Assembly (NCBI GenBank): GCA_000218745.1
Contig: GL947595.1
Coordinates: forward strand, 494,556 to 558,555
Length of the DNA stretch: 64,000 bases
Source of the DNA: Prochlorococcus marinus bv. HNLC2
GTDB taxonomy: Bacteria > Cyanobacteriota > Cyanobacteriia > PCC-6307 > Cyanobiaceae
Direction of reading: 5' to 3'
A model generated the notes under the pieces. The model saw nothing but the letters and a program-made list of their open reading frames with translations, searched no databases and was not told the DNA's origin. Shown here in pieces: positions 21,462 to 30,041 of the stretch (position 1 is its first letter; each line of letters opens with the position of its first letter). The translations under genes and the position numbers were made by a program.

Positions 21462-21514
21462 TATAATCTAAAACGCTGAGGGTCAAAATGAGCGTTTTTT
21501 ATAAAATAGATTAT
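21462..21514. promoter_or_regulatory. Two-tier inverted repeat between dxs and ilvA
   Basis: The inner arms AAAACGCT (21470-21477) and AGCGTTTT (21491-21498) are exact reverse complements around a 13-base loop. The outer arms ATAATCTA (21462-21469) and TAGATTAT (21507-21514) are also exact complements, joined continuously on the left and by an 8-base bulge on the right. On the plus strand the inner stem runs into TTTTTT, like an intrinsic terminator, 44 bases before the ilvA start. It could be an ilvA leader attenuator, the end of a short RNA, or a dxs 5' UTR element. Confidence 0.5.
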
Positions 21515-21557
21515 GTAATGTTTTATTAGTTTAATAAATAATGCTAAAAATAAAAAT

Positions 21558-23099
21558 ATGAAAGAATATTTAAAAAAAGTTTTACAAGCAAGAGTCTACG
21601 AGGTTGCCAAAAAAACGCCTTTAGAAAAAGCCAAAAATTTGAGTAGAAGGTTTAAAAACAACATTTACTTAAAAAGAGAAGATCTGCAAGAAGTATTTTC
21701 ATTCAAAATTAGGGGTGCATATAACAAGATGCAAAATTTAACTAAAGAACAATTATCGAGAGGAGTAATAACTTCAAGTGCAGGTAATCACGCTCAAGGA
21801 GTAGCTTTAAGTGCATTAAAACTAAAAACGAAAGCCACCATCTTAATGCCCATTACAACACCAATAGTAAAGGTTAATGCGGTTAAAGAACTAAAAGCTG
21901 AGGTTATATTATTTGGTGACAACTACGATGAATCATATATAGAAGCCCAGCGTTTAAGTAAAGAAAGAGAATTGAGTTTTATTCATCCGTTTAATGATCC
22001 AGAGGTAATTGCAGGTCAAGGGACTATTGGAGTAGAACTTTTAAGCCAACTTAAAGATCCACCTGATGCTATTTATGTTGCTGTTGGTGGTGGCGGATTA
22101 ATAGCTGGTATATCAATTTATATAAAAAATCTATGGCCTACTACAAAAATAATTGGTATTGAGCCTGAAGATGCAGATGCAATGACGCGATCATTAAAAG
22201 AAAAAAAAATAATCGAATTAGATAATGTCGGTCTATTTGCAGATGGAGTAGCCGTTAAGAAAGTAGGAAAATTAACATTTGATATTGCTAAACAGTACGT
22301 TGATAAAATGATTACTGTCAATACAGACGAAATTTGTGCGGCTATCAAAGATGTCTTTGAAGATACGAGATCAATACTCGAGCCTGCAGGAGCCTTATCA
22401 ATAGCAGGAATGAAAAAAGATATCGCTGAATCTGATTATAAAAATAAGAATTTAGTAGCAATTGCATGTGGGGCAAACATGAACTTCGAACGCCTCAGAT
22501 TCGTAGCTGAAAGAGCTGAATTAGGTGAATACAAAGAAGTTATGTTTGCAGTTGAGATTCCCGAAAGACCAGGAAGTTTAGTAGAACTATGTAAGTTATT
22601 AAAGAAAAGAAACTTAACAGAATTTAGTTACAGGATGTCAAATTCTAGTTCTGCTCAGATATTCATGGGTATTGAGGTTAAAGGTATTACAGATAAGGAA
22701 AATCTTATAAATATATTTAATAATTCGCATCATAAATTCATAGATATTACTAATGATGAATTATCAAAAAATCATCTTAGACATATGGTTGGTGGAAGAT
22801 TACCATCTGAGATATCAAAATCAAAGAATGAAGAATTAATAGAATTACTTTATAGATTTGAATTCCCTGAAAGACCTGGCGCACTTATGAATTTTCTAAA
22901 AAGTATGAGACCAGATTGGAGTATCAGCATATTCCACTACAGAAATCACGGCGCTGATGTAGGAAGAATAGTAATTGGTGTATTGATAAATAAAAATGGA
23001 TTAAAAGAATGGTTTGATTTTTTAAATGTATTAGGTTATAAATATTGGGACGAATCCAATAATCAAACATATAAATTATTCCTTGGTGCATCAAATTAG
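21558..23099 (+). CDS. ilvA: Threonine ammonia-lyase (biosynthetic threonine deaminase)
   Basis: PLP enzyme converting threonine to 2-oxobutanoate, the committed step to isoleucine. The 513-residue protein has the PLP lysine in SFKIRGAYNKM, the SSAGNHAQGVA loop and the VGGGGLIAG phosphate site. Two ACT-like regulatory domains follow (each opening with an E-PERPG motif at about residues 335 and 435), the layout of isoleucine-inhibited biosynthetic enzymes. It is intact. scpB follows about 25 bases later. Confidence 0.96.
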   Translation: MKEYLKKVLQARVYEVAKKTPLEKAKNLSRRFKNNIYLKREDLQEVFSFKIRGAYNKMQNLTKEQLSRGVITSSAGNHAQGVALSALKLKTKATILMPITTPIVKVNAVKELKAEVILFGDNYDESYIEAQRLSKERELSFIHPFNDPEVIAGQGTIGVELLSQLKDPPDAIYVAVGGGGLIAGISIYIKNLWPTTKIIGIEPEDADAMTRSLKEKKIIELDNVGLFADGVAVKKVGKLTFDIAKQYVDKMITVNTDEICAAIKDVFEDTRSILEPAGALSIAGMKKDIAESDYKNKNLVAIACGANMNFERLRFVAERAELGEYKEVMFAVEIPERPGSLVELCKLLKKRNLTEFSYRMSNSSSAQIFMGIEVKGITDKENLINIFNNSHHKFIDITNDELSKNHLRHMVGGRLPSEISKSKNEELIELLYRFEFPERPGALMNFLKSMRPDWSISIFHYRNHGADVGRIVIGVLINKNGLKEWFDFLNVLGYKYWDESNNQTYKLFLGASN

Positions 23100-23124
23100 A
23101 TATAACGTTAACCTCAAGAAGATT

Positions 23125-23664
23125 ATGGAAAACATTATTAATCAAGACAATTTAAATCAAAAAAAAGTAGACAACATTAAACTCATAACAAAAATAGAAG
23201 CCATCTTGTACCTAAAAGGCAGACCTGTTGAAATAAAAAACTTATCAGAAATAACTAATACTGATTTACATTTAGTAGAAAGTGCCTTAGAGGAACTTAA
23301 AAGTAAATATTCCGACCCAAAATCTGCACTTGAATTAAATGAAAATAAATCATCTATATCTTTAGAATTAAAACAAAACTTAAATGAATTCGTAGAGGAT
23401 TTACTTCCAGCAGAATTAAAAACAGCTGTTTTAAGAACACTTGCAGTTATAGCAATCAAGAAAAAAATTTTGCAATCAGACCTCATTCTCCTTAGAGGCT
23501 CAAGTGCATATGAACATATAAAGGAATTACTTGATAAAAAGTTTATCCAAAGAAGGAGACAAAAGGATGGGAGGTCTTTTTGGCTATCATTGTCTGAGAA
23601 ATTTTTTCAAACATTTGCAGTAAGCAATGAATTTCTCTCTAAAATAAGCGAGTCAAATAAGTAA
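23125..23664 (+). CDS. scpB: Segregation and condensation protein B (ScpB)
   Basis: Winged-helix partner of the SMC-ScpA condensin complex in chromosome segregation. The 179-residue protein has the typical opening KIEAILYLKGRPVEIKNL and the second winged helix with LRTLAVIAIKK and LRGSSAYEHIKELL. I chose the ATG at 23125. A frame from 23083 would overlap the end of ilvA by 17 bases and add 14 residues unlike the family. A Ser/Asn-rich tail closes the protein. Confidence 0.9.
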   Translation: MENIINQDNLNQKKVDNIKLITKIEAILYLKGRPVEIKNLSEITNTDLHLVESALEELKSKYSDPKSALELNENKSSISLELKQNLNEFVEDLLPAELKTAVLRTLAVIAIKKKILQSDLILLRGSSAYEHIKELLDKKFIQRRRQKDGRSFWLSLSEKFFQTFAVSNEFLSKISESNK

Positions 23665-23694
23665 ATGTTAAGATGAATTATATTTTATAAATTA

Positions 23695-23976
23695 ATGGTT
23701 TCAGAAATTTTTGCGGTTTTAGGTCAAACTTTATCAATTTATTCATTTATTTTGATAATTAGAATTTTACTAACTTGGTTTCCTGGCATTGACTGGAGTA
23801 ATGGTATTTTGTCAGCTCTCTGTTCAATAACTGACCCTTACCTAAATATTTTTAGAGGGATAATTCCACCAATAGGAGGTTTTGATATTTCTTCTTTACT
23901 TGCTTTCCTTCTATTAAATGTTATTCAAAATTTAATTACTAATTTACAATATGCAAGTTTAGGTTATAACTACTAA
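23695..23976 (+). CDS. YggT-family membrane protein
   Basis: A 93-residue membrane protein with two hydrophobic segments and the YggT core motif (RILLTWFPGIDWSNG, then DPYLNIFRGIIPPIGGFDIS). In plastids and cyanobacteria, relatives (YLMG/CCB3) act in thylakoid organisation or cytochrome b6 assembly; which applies here is unknown. It lies 30 bases after scpB and converges with the MazG-like gene. Confidence 0.9.
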   Translation: MVSEIFAVLGQTLSIYSFILIIRILLTWFPGIDWSNGILSALCSITDPYLNIFRGIIPPIGGFDISSLLAFLLLNVIQNLITNLQYASLGYNY

Positions 23977-23977
23977 C

Positions 23978-24307
23978 TTATCGATTATCCCCTGAACCCT
24001 TAATTTTTCCCTCTAAAGATCTTTTCTTTAATTTATTTAAATTTTCTTCAGCAATATCTTCTAAAGAGAAATTTAATTCACTACAAATATTTGAAACATA
24101 CCATAAAACATCTCCAAGTTCCTTCTTCAAACCTATTAGCGTTTCCTGATCAAAAACACCATCTTTATCTCTTAAAACTTTTTTTATTTTTTCAGCCACT
24201 TCCCCAGATTCGCCTACTAATCCAAGTGTAGGATAAATATAATTGGAACCCAAGCTAGGATAAATAGCTGTTTTTCTTGCATTAATTTGATAAGTTTCAA
24301 AATTCAT
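23978..24307 (-). CDS. MazG-like nucleotide pyrophosphohydrolase
   Basis: A 109-residue all-alpha NTP pyrophosphatase of the MazG-like/dUTPase superfamily. The metal-binding ExxE...ExxD pattern is visible as GLVGESGEVAEKIKK and KKELGDVLWYVSN. The single short domain differs from the two-domain MazG of E. coli. Its stop lies one base from that of the convergent YggT gene, and it diverges from pyk across 56 bases. Confidence 0.88.
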   Translation of the reverse strand: MNFETYQINARKTAIYPSLGSNYIYPTLGLVGESGEVAEKIKKVLRDKDGVFDQETLIGLKKELGDVLWYVSNICSELNFSLEDIAEENLNKLKKRSLEGKIKGSGDNR

Positions 24308-24363
24308 AGCTTAGATTTAGTGTTTTTAATATGATAAATTTATCTTATTCATAGAAAATTTAT

Positions 24364-26154
24364 ATGTCGAATGTTGATTTAAAAAGACGAACTAAAATCG
24401 TTGCGACTATCGGTCCTGCTACCGAAAGTGAAGAAATAATATCAGAGCTTATAAAAGCAGGTGTTACAACCTTTCGACTTAACTTCTCTCATGGAGATCA
24501 TGATGATCATGCAGAAAGGATAAAAATTATTAGAAAAGTATCTAATGATCTAGATTTAAATATAGGAATTCTTCAAGATTTGCAAGGTCCGAAAATTAGA
24601 TTAGGCAGATTTAAAGATGGACCTATTAAAGTAAAAAAAGGAGATTTATTTACTCTTACATCAAAGGAAGTTGATTGTAATAATAAGATTGCAAATGTTA
24701 CTTATGAGAAACTACTTGAGGAGATTAGTTTAGGCAAAAGAATACTTCTTGATGATGGAAGAGTGGAAATGATTGTTGAAAATATAAACAAACCAGATAA
24801 TCTATTAGAGTGCAGAGTTACCGTTGGAGGTGTTCTATCAAATAACAAAGGTGTAAATTTCCCTGACGTACAATTGTCAGTAAAAGCTTTAACAGAAAAA
24901 GATAAAAAGGACTTACAATTCGGTCTTAACGCCGGTGTTGACTGGATAGCACTTAGTTTTGTAAGGAACCCTTCAGATATCAATGAAATAAAAGATTTAA
25001 TAAATGAATTTGGATACTCTACGCCAGTTGTTGCAAAAATTGAAAAATTTGAAGCAATTGATCAAATCGATTCTGTTTTGCCCTTATGTGATGGTGTAAT
25101 GGTCGCTAGAGGGGATCTTGGTGTTGAAATGCCGCCAGAAGAAGTTCCGCTATTACAAAAAGATTTAATTAAAAAGGCAAACAGTCTTGGAATTCCAATA
25201 ATAACAGCTACTCAAATGTTAGATTCAATGGCTTCAAGTCCAAGACCAACAAGAGCGGAAGTAAGTGATGTTGCCAATGCGATCTTAGATGGCACAGACG
25301 CGGTAATGCTTTCTAATGAAACTGCTGTAGGCGATTATCCTGTGGAGGCGGTTAGGACAATGGCAACAATTGCTAGAAGGATTGAAAGAGATTACCCTCA
25401 AAAAGCCATCGAGAGTCATCTACCTAGCACAATTCCTAATGCTATTAGTGCAGCTGTAAGCAGTATTGCAAGGCAATTAGATGCTGCGGCAATTATACCC
25501 TTAACAAAGTCTGGAGCCACAGCTCATAATGTTAGTAAATTTAGACCGCCAACACCAATACTCGCTACTACAAGTGAAAAATCTGTTGCTAGAAGATTAC
25601 AATTAGCTTGGGGTGTTACACCCATCTTAATTGAGAGTCAAGAGAGAACATCTAAGATATTTAGCATCGCTATGCAAATAGCACAAGAAATGGGAATTTT
25701 AAAACAAGGTGATTTAGTTGTTCAAACTGCAGGTACATTAACTGGTATTAGTGGTTCTACAGATTTAATAAAAGTAGGATTAGTTAGAAAGGTAATAGCT
25801 AGAGGAACATCAATAGGAGAAAACGGTGTTACTGGTAAAGCAAGAATTATTAATAAAGAAGTTGATGTATCACTCATAACTCCAGGCGAGATATTAATCG
25901 TAAAGAAAGATTTATTAAAAGCTCTACCTTTTTCAAAGGAAATAACAGGAATTATCACAGATGAATCGGAAGAAGAATGTTTAAATTTATTTAAAAAGTT
26001 AAAGTCTCAGATATCGTCTATTTGTAATTTAGAAAACCTAAACAAAAATATTCAGGATGGAGATTTAATAACCCTTCAACTCAATGAGGGAGTTGTTTAT
26101 AAAGGTCAAATTGAAGAAACTGATGAAACTATAGATAAGGATAAATATGGCTAG
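24364..26154 (+). CDS. pyk: Pyruvate kinase with extra C-terminal PEP-utiliser-like domain
   Basis: Makes pyruvate and ATP from phosphoenolpyruvate. At 596 residues it exceeds the ~470 of E. coli PykF. The catalytic barrel has KIVATIGPATES, RLNFSHGDHDDH and the signature-like VAKIEKFEAIDQID. The regulatory C domain follows. The last ~110 residues include VTGKARIINKE and SLITPGEILI, resembling the mobile phosphohistidine domain of PEP-utilising enzymes, as in other cyanobacterial and Bacillus-type kinases. The final 8 bases overlap the next gene. Confidence 0.94.
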   Translation: MSNVDLKRRTKIVATIGPATESEEIISELIKAGVTTFRLNFSHGDHDDHAERIKIIRKVSNDLDLNIGILQDLQGPKIRLGRFKDGPIKVKKGDLFTLTSKEVDCNNKIANVTYEKLLEEISLGKRILLDDGRVEMIVENINKPDNLLECRVTVGGVLSNNKGVNFPDVQLSVKALTEKDKKDLQFGLNAGVDWIALSFVRNPSDINEIKDLINEFGYSTPVVAKIEKFEAIDQIDSVLPLCDGVMVARGDLGVEMPPEEVPLLQKDLIKKANSLGIPIITATQMLDSMASSPRPTRAEVSDVANAILDGTDAVMLSNETAVGDYPVEAVRTMATIARRIERDYPQKAIESHLPSTIPNAISAAVSSIARQLDAAAIIPLTKSGATAHNVSKFRPPTPILATTSEKSVARRLQLAWGVTPILIESQERTSKIFSIAMQIAQEMGILKQGDLVVQTAGTLTGISGSTDLIKVGLVRKVIARGTSIGENGVTGKARIINKEVDVSLITPGEILIVKKDLLKALPFSKEITGIITDESEEECLNLFKKLKSQISSICNLENLNKNIQDGDLITLQLNEGVVYKGQIEETDETIDKDKYG

Positions 26155-27376
26155 AGATATATCACTCAGCGAAGCTTTTAAAATGGCTGCTAAAACACTA
26201 GTTTCAAATAAATTAAGAAGCTCATTAACTATGTTAGGAATAATAATAGGAAATGCTTCTGTAATTACGCTTGTTGGACTAGGAAGAGGAGCCCAGACCT
26301 TAGCTAAAAATCAATTAAGTAACTTAGGAGCAAATGTCCTCTTTATAGTTCCAGGAAACAATGACACAAGAAGGAGAGGTATAGCATTTCCCAAAAATCT
26401 TGTATTAGAGGACGCCATTGCTATAAAAGATCAAGTACCCAGTGTAAAAGAAGTTGCTCCACAAATTTCAGCTAATGAAATTGTTCAATCAAATTCGAAA
26501 AGTTTAAGTATTTCAATTGCCGGCATCACACCAGAATTCTTAAATGTTAGAAGTTTTGAGATTAATGAAGGAAGATTTATATCTAAAAATGATGTCAAGG
26601 GAGCAAAAAGCATAGTAGTTATTGGTCCAGATCTAAAAACTGAATTTTTTAAAGATAAGTCTGCGTTAGGAGAAAAAATTAGAATTAAGGATAGTTCATA
26701 TGAAATTGTTGGAATATTAAAGCCAAAAGGAGCTGTGTTTGGTAATAATCAGGATAAAAATGCTTATATACCTATTACAACTATGGTTAATAGAATTACA
26801 GGAAAAGATCCTACTTTTGGAGTCAGCCTAAGCTTTATAAGTGTTGAGGCTATAAATAAGAATAAAACCAGTGCTGCTAAATTTCAGATTACAAATTTAT
26901 TGAGGCAAAGGCATAAAATTTTAAGGGATGATGATTTTGCTGTCAGATCACAAGAGGATGCACTTAATATTGTGAATAATATTACTAGTGGTTTAACATT
27001 TCTGTTAGCAGGAATTGGAGCTGTTTCACTTTTCGTTGGAGGAATAGGAATCATGAATATTATGCTAGTGTCTGTAAGCGAAAGAACTGAAGAAATTGGA
27101 TTAAGAAAAGCAATTGGTGCAAAACAATCTGATATATTAATTCAATTCTTATTTGAAGCCTTAATCCTTTCTGTAATTGGTGGATTAGTCGGTACATTAA
27201 GTGGATTATCAGGTGTTTTTATTATCGGAATAATTACACCCTTACCTGCTTCAGTAGGTCTGTCCACTACTTTATCAACAATGATAATTTCTGGATCAAT
27301 AGGATTAATATTTGGAGTCTTACCGGCAAAAAGGGCTTCAGAATTGGATCCTATTGTTGCCTTAAGAAGCCTTTAG
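26147..27376 (+). CDS. MacB/FtsX-type ABC transporter permease
   Basis: A 409-residue inner-membrane permease: one N-terminal helix (LTMLGIIIGNASVITLVGLG), a large MacB-type periplasmic core domain (about residues 50-240) and three C-terminal helices of the FtsX domain (GGIGIMNIMLVSVSERTEEI...). Such permeases pair with a separate ATPase for mechanotransmission or export of lipoproteins and peptides. No ATPase gene is adjacent, so the partner must be elsewhere. It overlaps pyk by 8 bases. Confidence 0.9.
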   Translation: MARDISLSEAFKMAAKTLVSNKLRSSLTMLGIIIGNASVITLVGLGRGAQTLAKNQLSNLGANVLFIVPGNNDTRRRGIAFPKNLVLEDAIAIKDQVPSVKEVAPQISANEIVQSNSKSLSISIAGITPEFLNVRSFEINEGRFISKNDVKGAKSIVVIGPDLKTEFFKDKSALGEKIRIKDSSYEIVGILKPKGAVFGNNQDKNAYIPITTMVNRITGKDPTFGVSLSFISVEAINKNKTSAAKFQITNLLRQRHKILRDDDFAVRSQEDALNIVNNITSGLTFLLAGIGAVSLFVGGIGIMNIMLVSVSERTEEIGLRKAIGAKQSDILIQFLFEALILSVIGGLVGTLSGLSGVFIIGIITPLPASVGLSTTLSTMIISGSIGLIFGVLPAKRASELDPIVALRSL

Positions 27377-27395
27377 AAATTTTTAAATATTAATA

Positions 27396-27958
27396 ATGCT
27401 CAATCTTAAAAAAAATATTGAGTTAATAATTTCAACTCAATGTATATTTATTTCTTCATTGGTACCTTTTTATATATCAATTCCTTCAAATGGAAAATTT
27501 TTTACAATAGTTGATTTACCAGTTAACTGGCAGATTCCAATTATCTTAATATTAACTATTTTATTTTCAGATGATATTTTATTAAATCACATACTATTTA
27601 TTTAACTTTAGGATTATTTTTTTTACCTCTTTTTTACGATGGGGGTTCATTAGGTTATATATTAACACCAAATTTTGGATTCCTTTTAGGTATTTATCCG
27701 ATGATTATTTATATCAATAAACTAAAATCTAAGAATAAAATCACTATATATAATTTTATTTTATACGGAATAATAAGCATATTAATACTTCATCTAATAG
27801 GTATTATTTATCTAATAATTCAACTATTAATATTTAGTAGAATAGAATTAATACTTTATTCAATAGGTGTATATTCATTTGCAAAATTACCCTATCAAAT
27901 CTTGATGTTATTTCCATGTACATTATTATTAATTTCTTTTAAAAAAATTAAAATATAA
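27396..27958 (+). pseudogene. bioY: BioY biotin transporter S-component, frameshifted
   Basis: Small integral-membrane protein that binds and imports biotin, either with an ECF ATPase module or alone. The first frame (about 69 codons) has IVDLPVNWQIPIILILT and stops at 27603-27605. Homology resumes in another frame with YLTLGLFFLPLFYDGGSLGY and PNFGFLLGIYP, the hallmark segments of BioY. It then continues through two more helices to 27958. The length is 3n+2, consistent with one missing base near 27590-27605. It lies 4 bases before lspA. Confidence 0.78.
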
Positions 27959-27962
27959 CTTT

Positions 27963-28421
27963 ATGCTTTTATTAAATAGAGAAAATAAAATAAATCTTAT
28001 AATAGTTTCTATTATAATTACATTAGATCAAATTTCAAAATATATTATAACTTTAAATTATGACTATTTTTTAAATAAAAATATATTTATTTTTTCTATA
28101 AATTATATAAGAAATTATGGAGCAGCATTTAATATATTTGAAGGCAATAGAGTATTTTTATCTTCAATAAGTATCATATCATCATTAATTTTAATTTATT
28201 TTATATTTTTCAAGGAAAGATTAAATTTACTTGATAGATATGGTTTATCTCTAATTCTTGCAGGAAGTTTAGGAAATGGAATAGATAGAATAATAAAAGG
28301 TTACGTCATTGATTTTATAAATTTAAAACTATTTGATTTCCCAATTTTTAATATTGCTGATATTGCTATAAATATTGGTTGCATTATATTAATATTTAAT
28401 TATTTTAAATTTAAAAAATAA
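27963..28421 (+). CDS. lspA: Lipoprotein signal peptidase (SPase II)
   Basis: Cleaves signal peptides of diacylated prolipoproteins in the plasma or thylakoid membrane. The 152-residue protein has four hydrophobic segments. The two catalytic aspartates lie in conserved context: NGIDRIIKGYVIDFINL and FNIADIAINIG. It is flanked closely by bioY and the GTPase gene, whose start is 3 bases after its stop, so these form one transcription unit. Confidence 0.93.
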   Translation: MLLLNRENKINLIIVSIIITLDQISKYIITLNYDYFLNKNIFIFSINYIRNYGAAFNIFEGNRVFLSSISIISSLILIYFIFFKERLNLLDRYGLSLILAGSLGNGIDRIIKGYVIDFINLKLFDFPIFNIADIAINIGCIILIFNYFKFKK

Positions 28422-28423
28422 GT

Positions 28424-29914
28424 ATGATTATATTTATAAAAAAATACTATAGATATATAACCCTAATAATATTATTGTATTTCATAATAAGTATTATAAA
28501 AAGTTTATTCAATATTTATACCTTATTTATTATTATTTTTTCTTTATATCTTTTTTATAAAAAAGATACTAAATTATTTAAGAAAATTCTTTATAAAACA
28601 TTATTTAAAAATAAAATTTCAAAATTTAATAATAAATTTTCTGCTGCAAAAAAGAGTTTAAATTCTATTTCCGAATTAAAAGATCAAATAGATGATGAAG
28701 TTAATTACGAAATAATCAATGATCAAAAAATAAAAATTGAAAGACAATTAAGAGATTCAGACTATAGTGTAATTTTGTTTGGTGCCGGTTCATGCGGAAA
28801 AACCTCAATAGCTAGATCTTTATTAAATAGTATGGTTGGAGATATATCGCCATCTTTTGGAACTACAACTAAAATATCAAGTTACAAGATTAAAATCCCT
28901 ACCTTAAAAAGAAAGATAAAAATTATTGATACTCCTGGATTATTTGAAGCTTCAAACAATGGACAGAAAAGAGAGCAAAAGACTATACAAAAAGCATCTA
29001 AATCAGATTTAATTATCTTTGTCATTGACCAAGATTTAAATAAATATGAACTATTTCTTTTAAAGAAATTTTCAGAGATTGGTAAATCATTAATATTAGC
29101 GCTTAATAAATGTGATTTAAGATCGACTAATCAAAATGAAGCTCTTTTCGAAAATATAGATAATACTGTTTCAAAATTCTCCAAAAATTATGAAATAATT
29201 AAAACAGTAGCTGCTCCACAATCGATACCAAATATTGGAGGTAAACCAAAATCAAAAAAAACTAGTGTTGATAATTTATTCAATGCGATAATTAATGTTC
29301 TTGATAAGAATGGAGAAGAATTACTTGCAGACAACATCCTATTTCAATGTCACAAATTAGGTTTAATTAGTAAAAATTTAATTAATGAGCAAAGAAAAAA
29401 ATCAGCAAAAAGATTAATTAATAAATATGGTTGGATAACGTGCGGAGTAGTTCTTATTACTCCTATTCCAGCAGTCGAATTTATTGCTGCAAGTACAATT
29501 AATATTCAAATGGTAATTGAAATTTCAAAAATATATGGCGTTAAATTATCCAAAAACAAAGCAACTGAACTTACTAAATCGTTAATAAGCGTGATAGCAA
29601 CATTAGGAATTGTTAAAGGAGGAATGAATATAATATCAAATATTTTATCAACCAATTTTACTAGTACCTTTATTTCAAAATCTATCCAATCAATTACAGC
29701 AGCATGGATTATAAGGTTAGTAGGTTTATCATTTATTAAATATTTTGAGCAAAATCAAAACTGGGGTGATGGAGGAATACAAGAAGTTGTTGAAAATATT
29801 TATGAAATAAATAAAAGAGAAGAGATCATGAAGAATTTTATTAATGAAGCAATACTAAAAATAAAAAACAATAAAAACTATTCACTTATAAAAAAATTAC
29901 CGCCATATTATTAG
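28424..29914 (+). CDS. Membrane-associated GTPase with DUF697 domain
   Basis: A 496-residue protein. N-terminal hydrophobic segments (about 10-50) are followed by a G domain: P-loop GAGSCGKTSIARS, G3 DTPGLFE and G4 NKCD. The C-terminal part (about 320-450) has hydrophobic GWITCGVVLITPIPAVEFIA, typical of the DUF697 domain found in YcjF-like and cyanobacterial GTPases. The cellular role is unknown. The last 29 bases overlap a small minus-strand ORF. Confidence 0.85.
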   Translation: MIIFIKKYYRYITLIILLYFIISIIKSLFNIYTLFIIIFSLYLFYKKDTKLFKKILYKTLFKNKISKFNNKFSAAKKSLNSISELKDQIDDEVNYEIINDQKIKIERQLRDSDYSVILFGAGSCGKTSIARSLLNSMVGDISPSFGTTTKISSYKIKIPTLKRKIKIIDTPGLFEASNNGQKREQKTIQKASKSDLIIFVIDQDLNKYELFLLKKFSEIGKSLILALNKCDLRSTNQNEALFENIDNTVSKFSKNYEIIKTVAAPQSIPNIGGKPKSKKTSVDNLFNAIINVLDKNGEELLADNILFQCHKLGLISKNLINEQRKKSAKRLINKYGWITCGVVLITPIPAVEFIAASTINIQMVIEISKIYGVKLSKNKATELTKSLISVIATLGIVKGGMNIISNILSTNFTSTFISKSIQSITAAWIIRLVGLSFIKYFEQNQNWGDGGIQEVVENIYEINKREEIMKNFINEAILKIKNNKNYSLIKKLPPYY

Positions 29915-30041
29915 AAAGATCTGAAAAATAATCATTAAATAAAGCCCTGAAATCAAAAATAGTTATTAATAATAGATAAATAATACATATAGCTATTGAG
30001 ATAAAGCCTGTTAATTTAGCAATAAACTTGGATCTATTCAT
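29886..30041 (-). CDS. Small membrane protein, 51 residues, unknown
   Basis: A frame from the ATG at 30041 to a TAA at 29886 encodes 51 residues. It has a basic start (MNRSKFIAKL), a strongly hydrophobic stretch (about 11-29) and a short soluble tail. Its start overlaps the stop of the PLP decarboxylase gene by 8 bases, the usual sign of translational coupling. Its 3' end runs 29 bases into the convergent GTPase gene. No family recognised. Support is the coupling and the membrane-protein-like composition. Confidence 0.5.
   Translation of the reverse strand: MNRSKFIAKLTGFISIAICIIYLLLITIFDFRALFNDYFSDLSNNMAVIFL

Noticed and set aside
24333-24344. Perfect palindrome GATAAATTTATC between the MazG-like gene and pyk
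   Set aside because: Short, AT-rich and not repeated elsewhere in the window; no known operator matches it.
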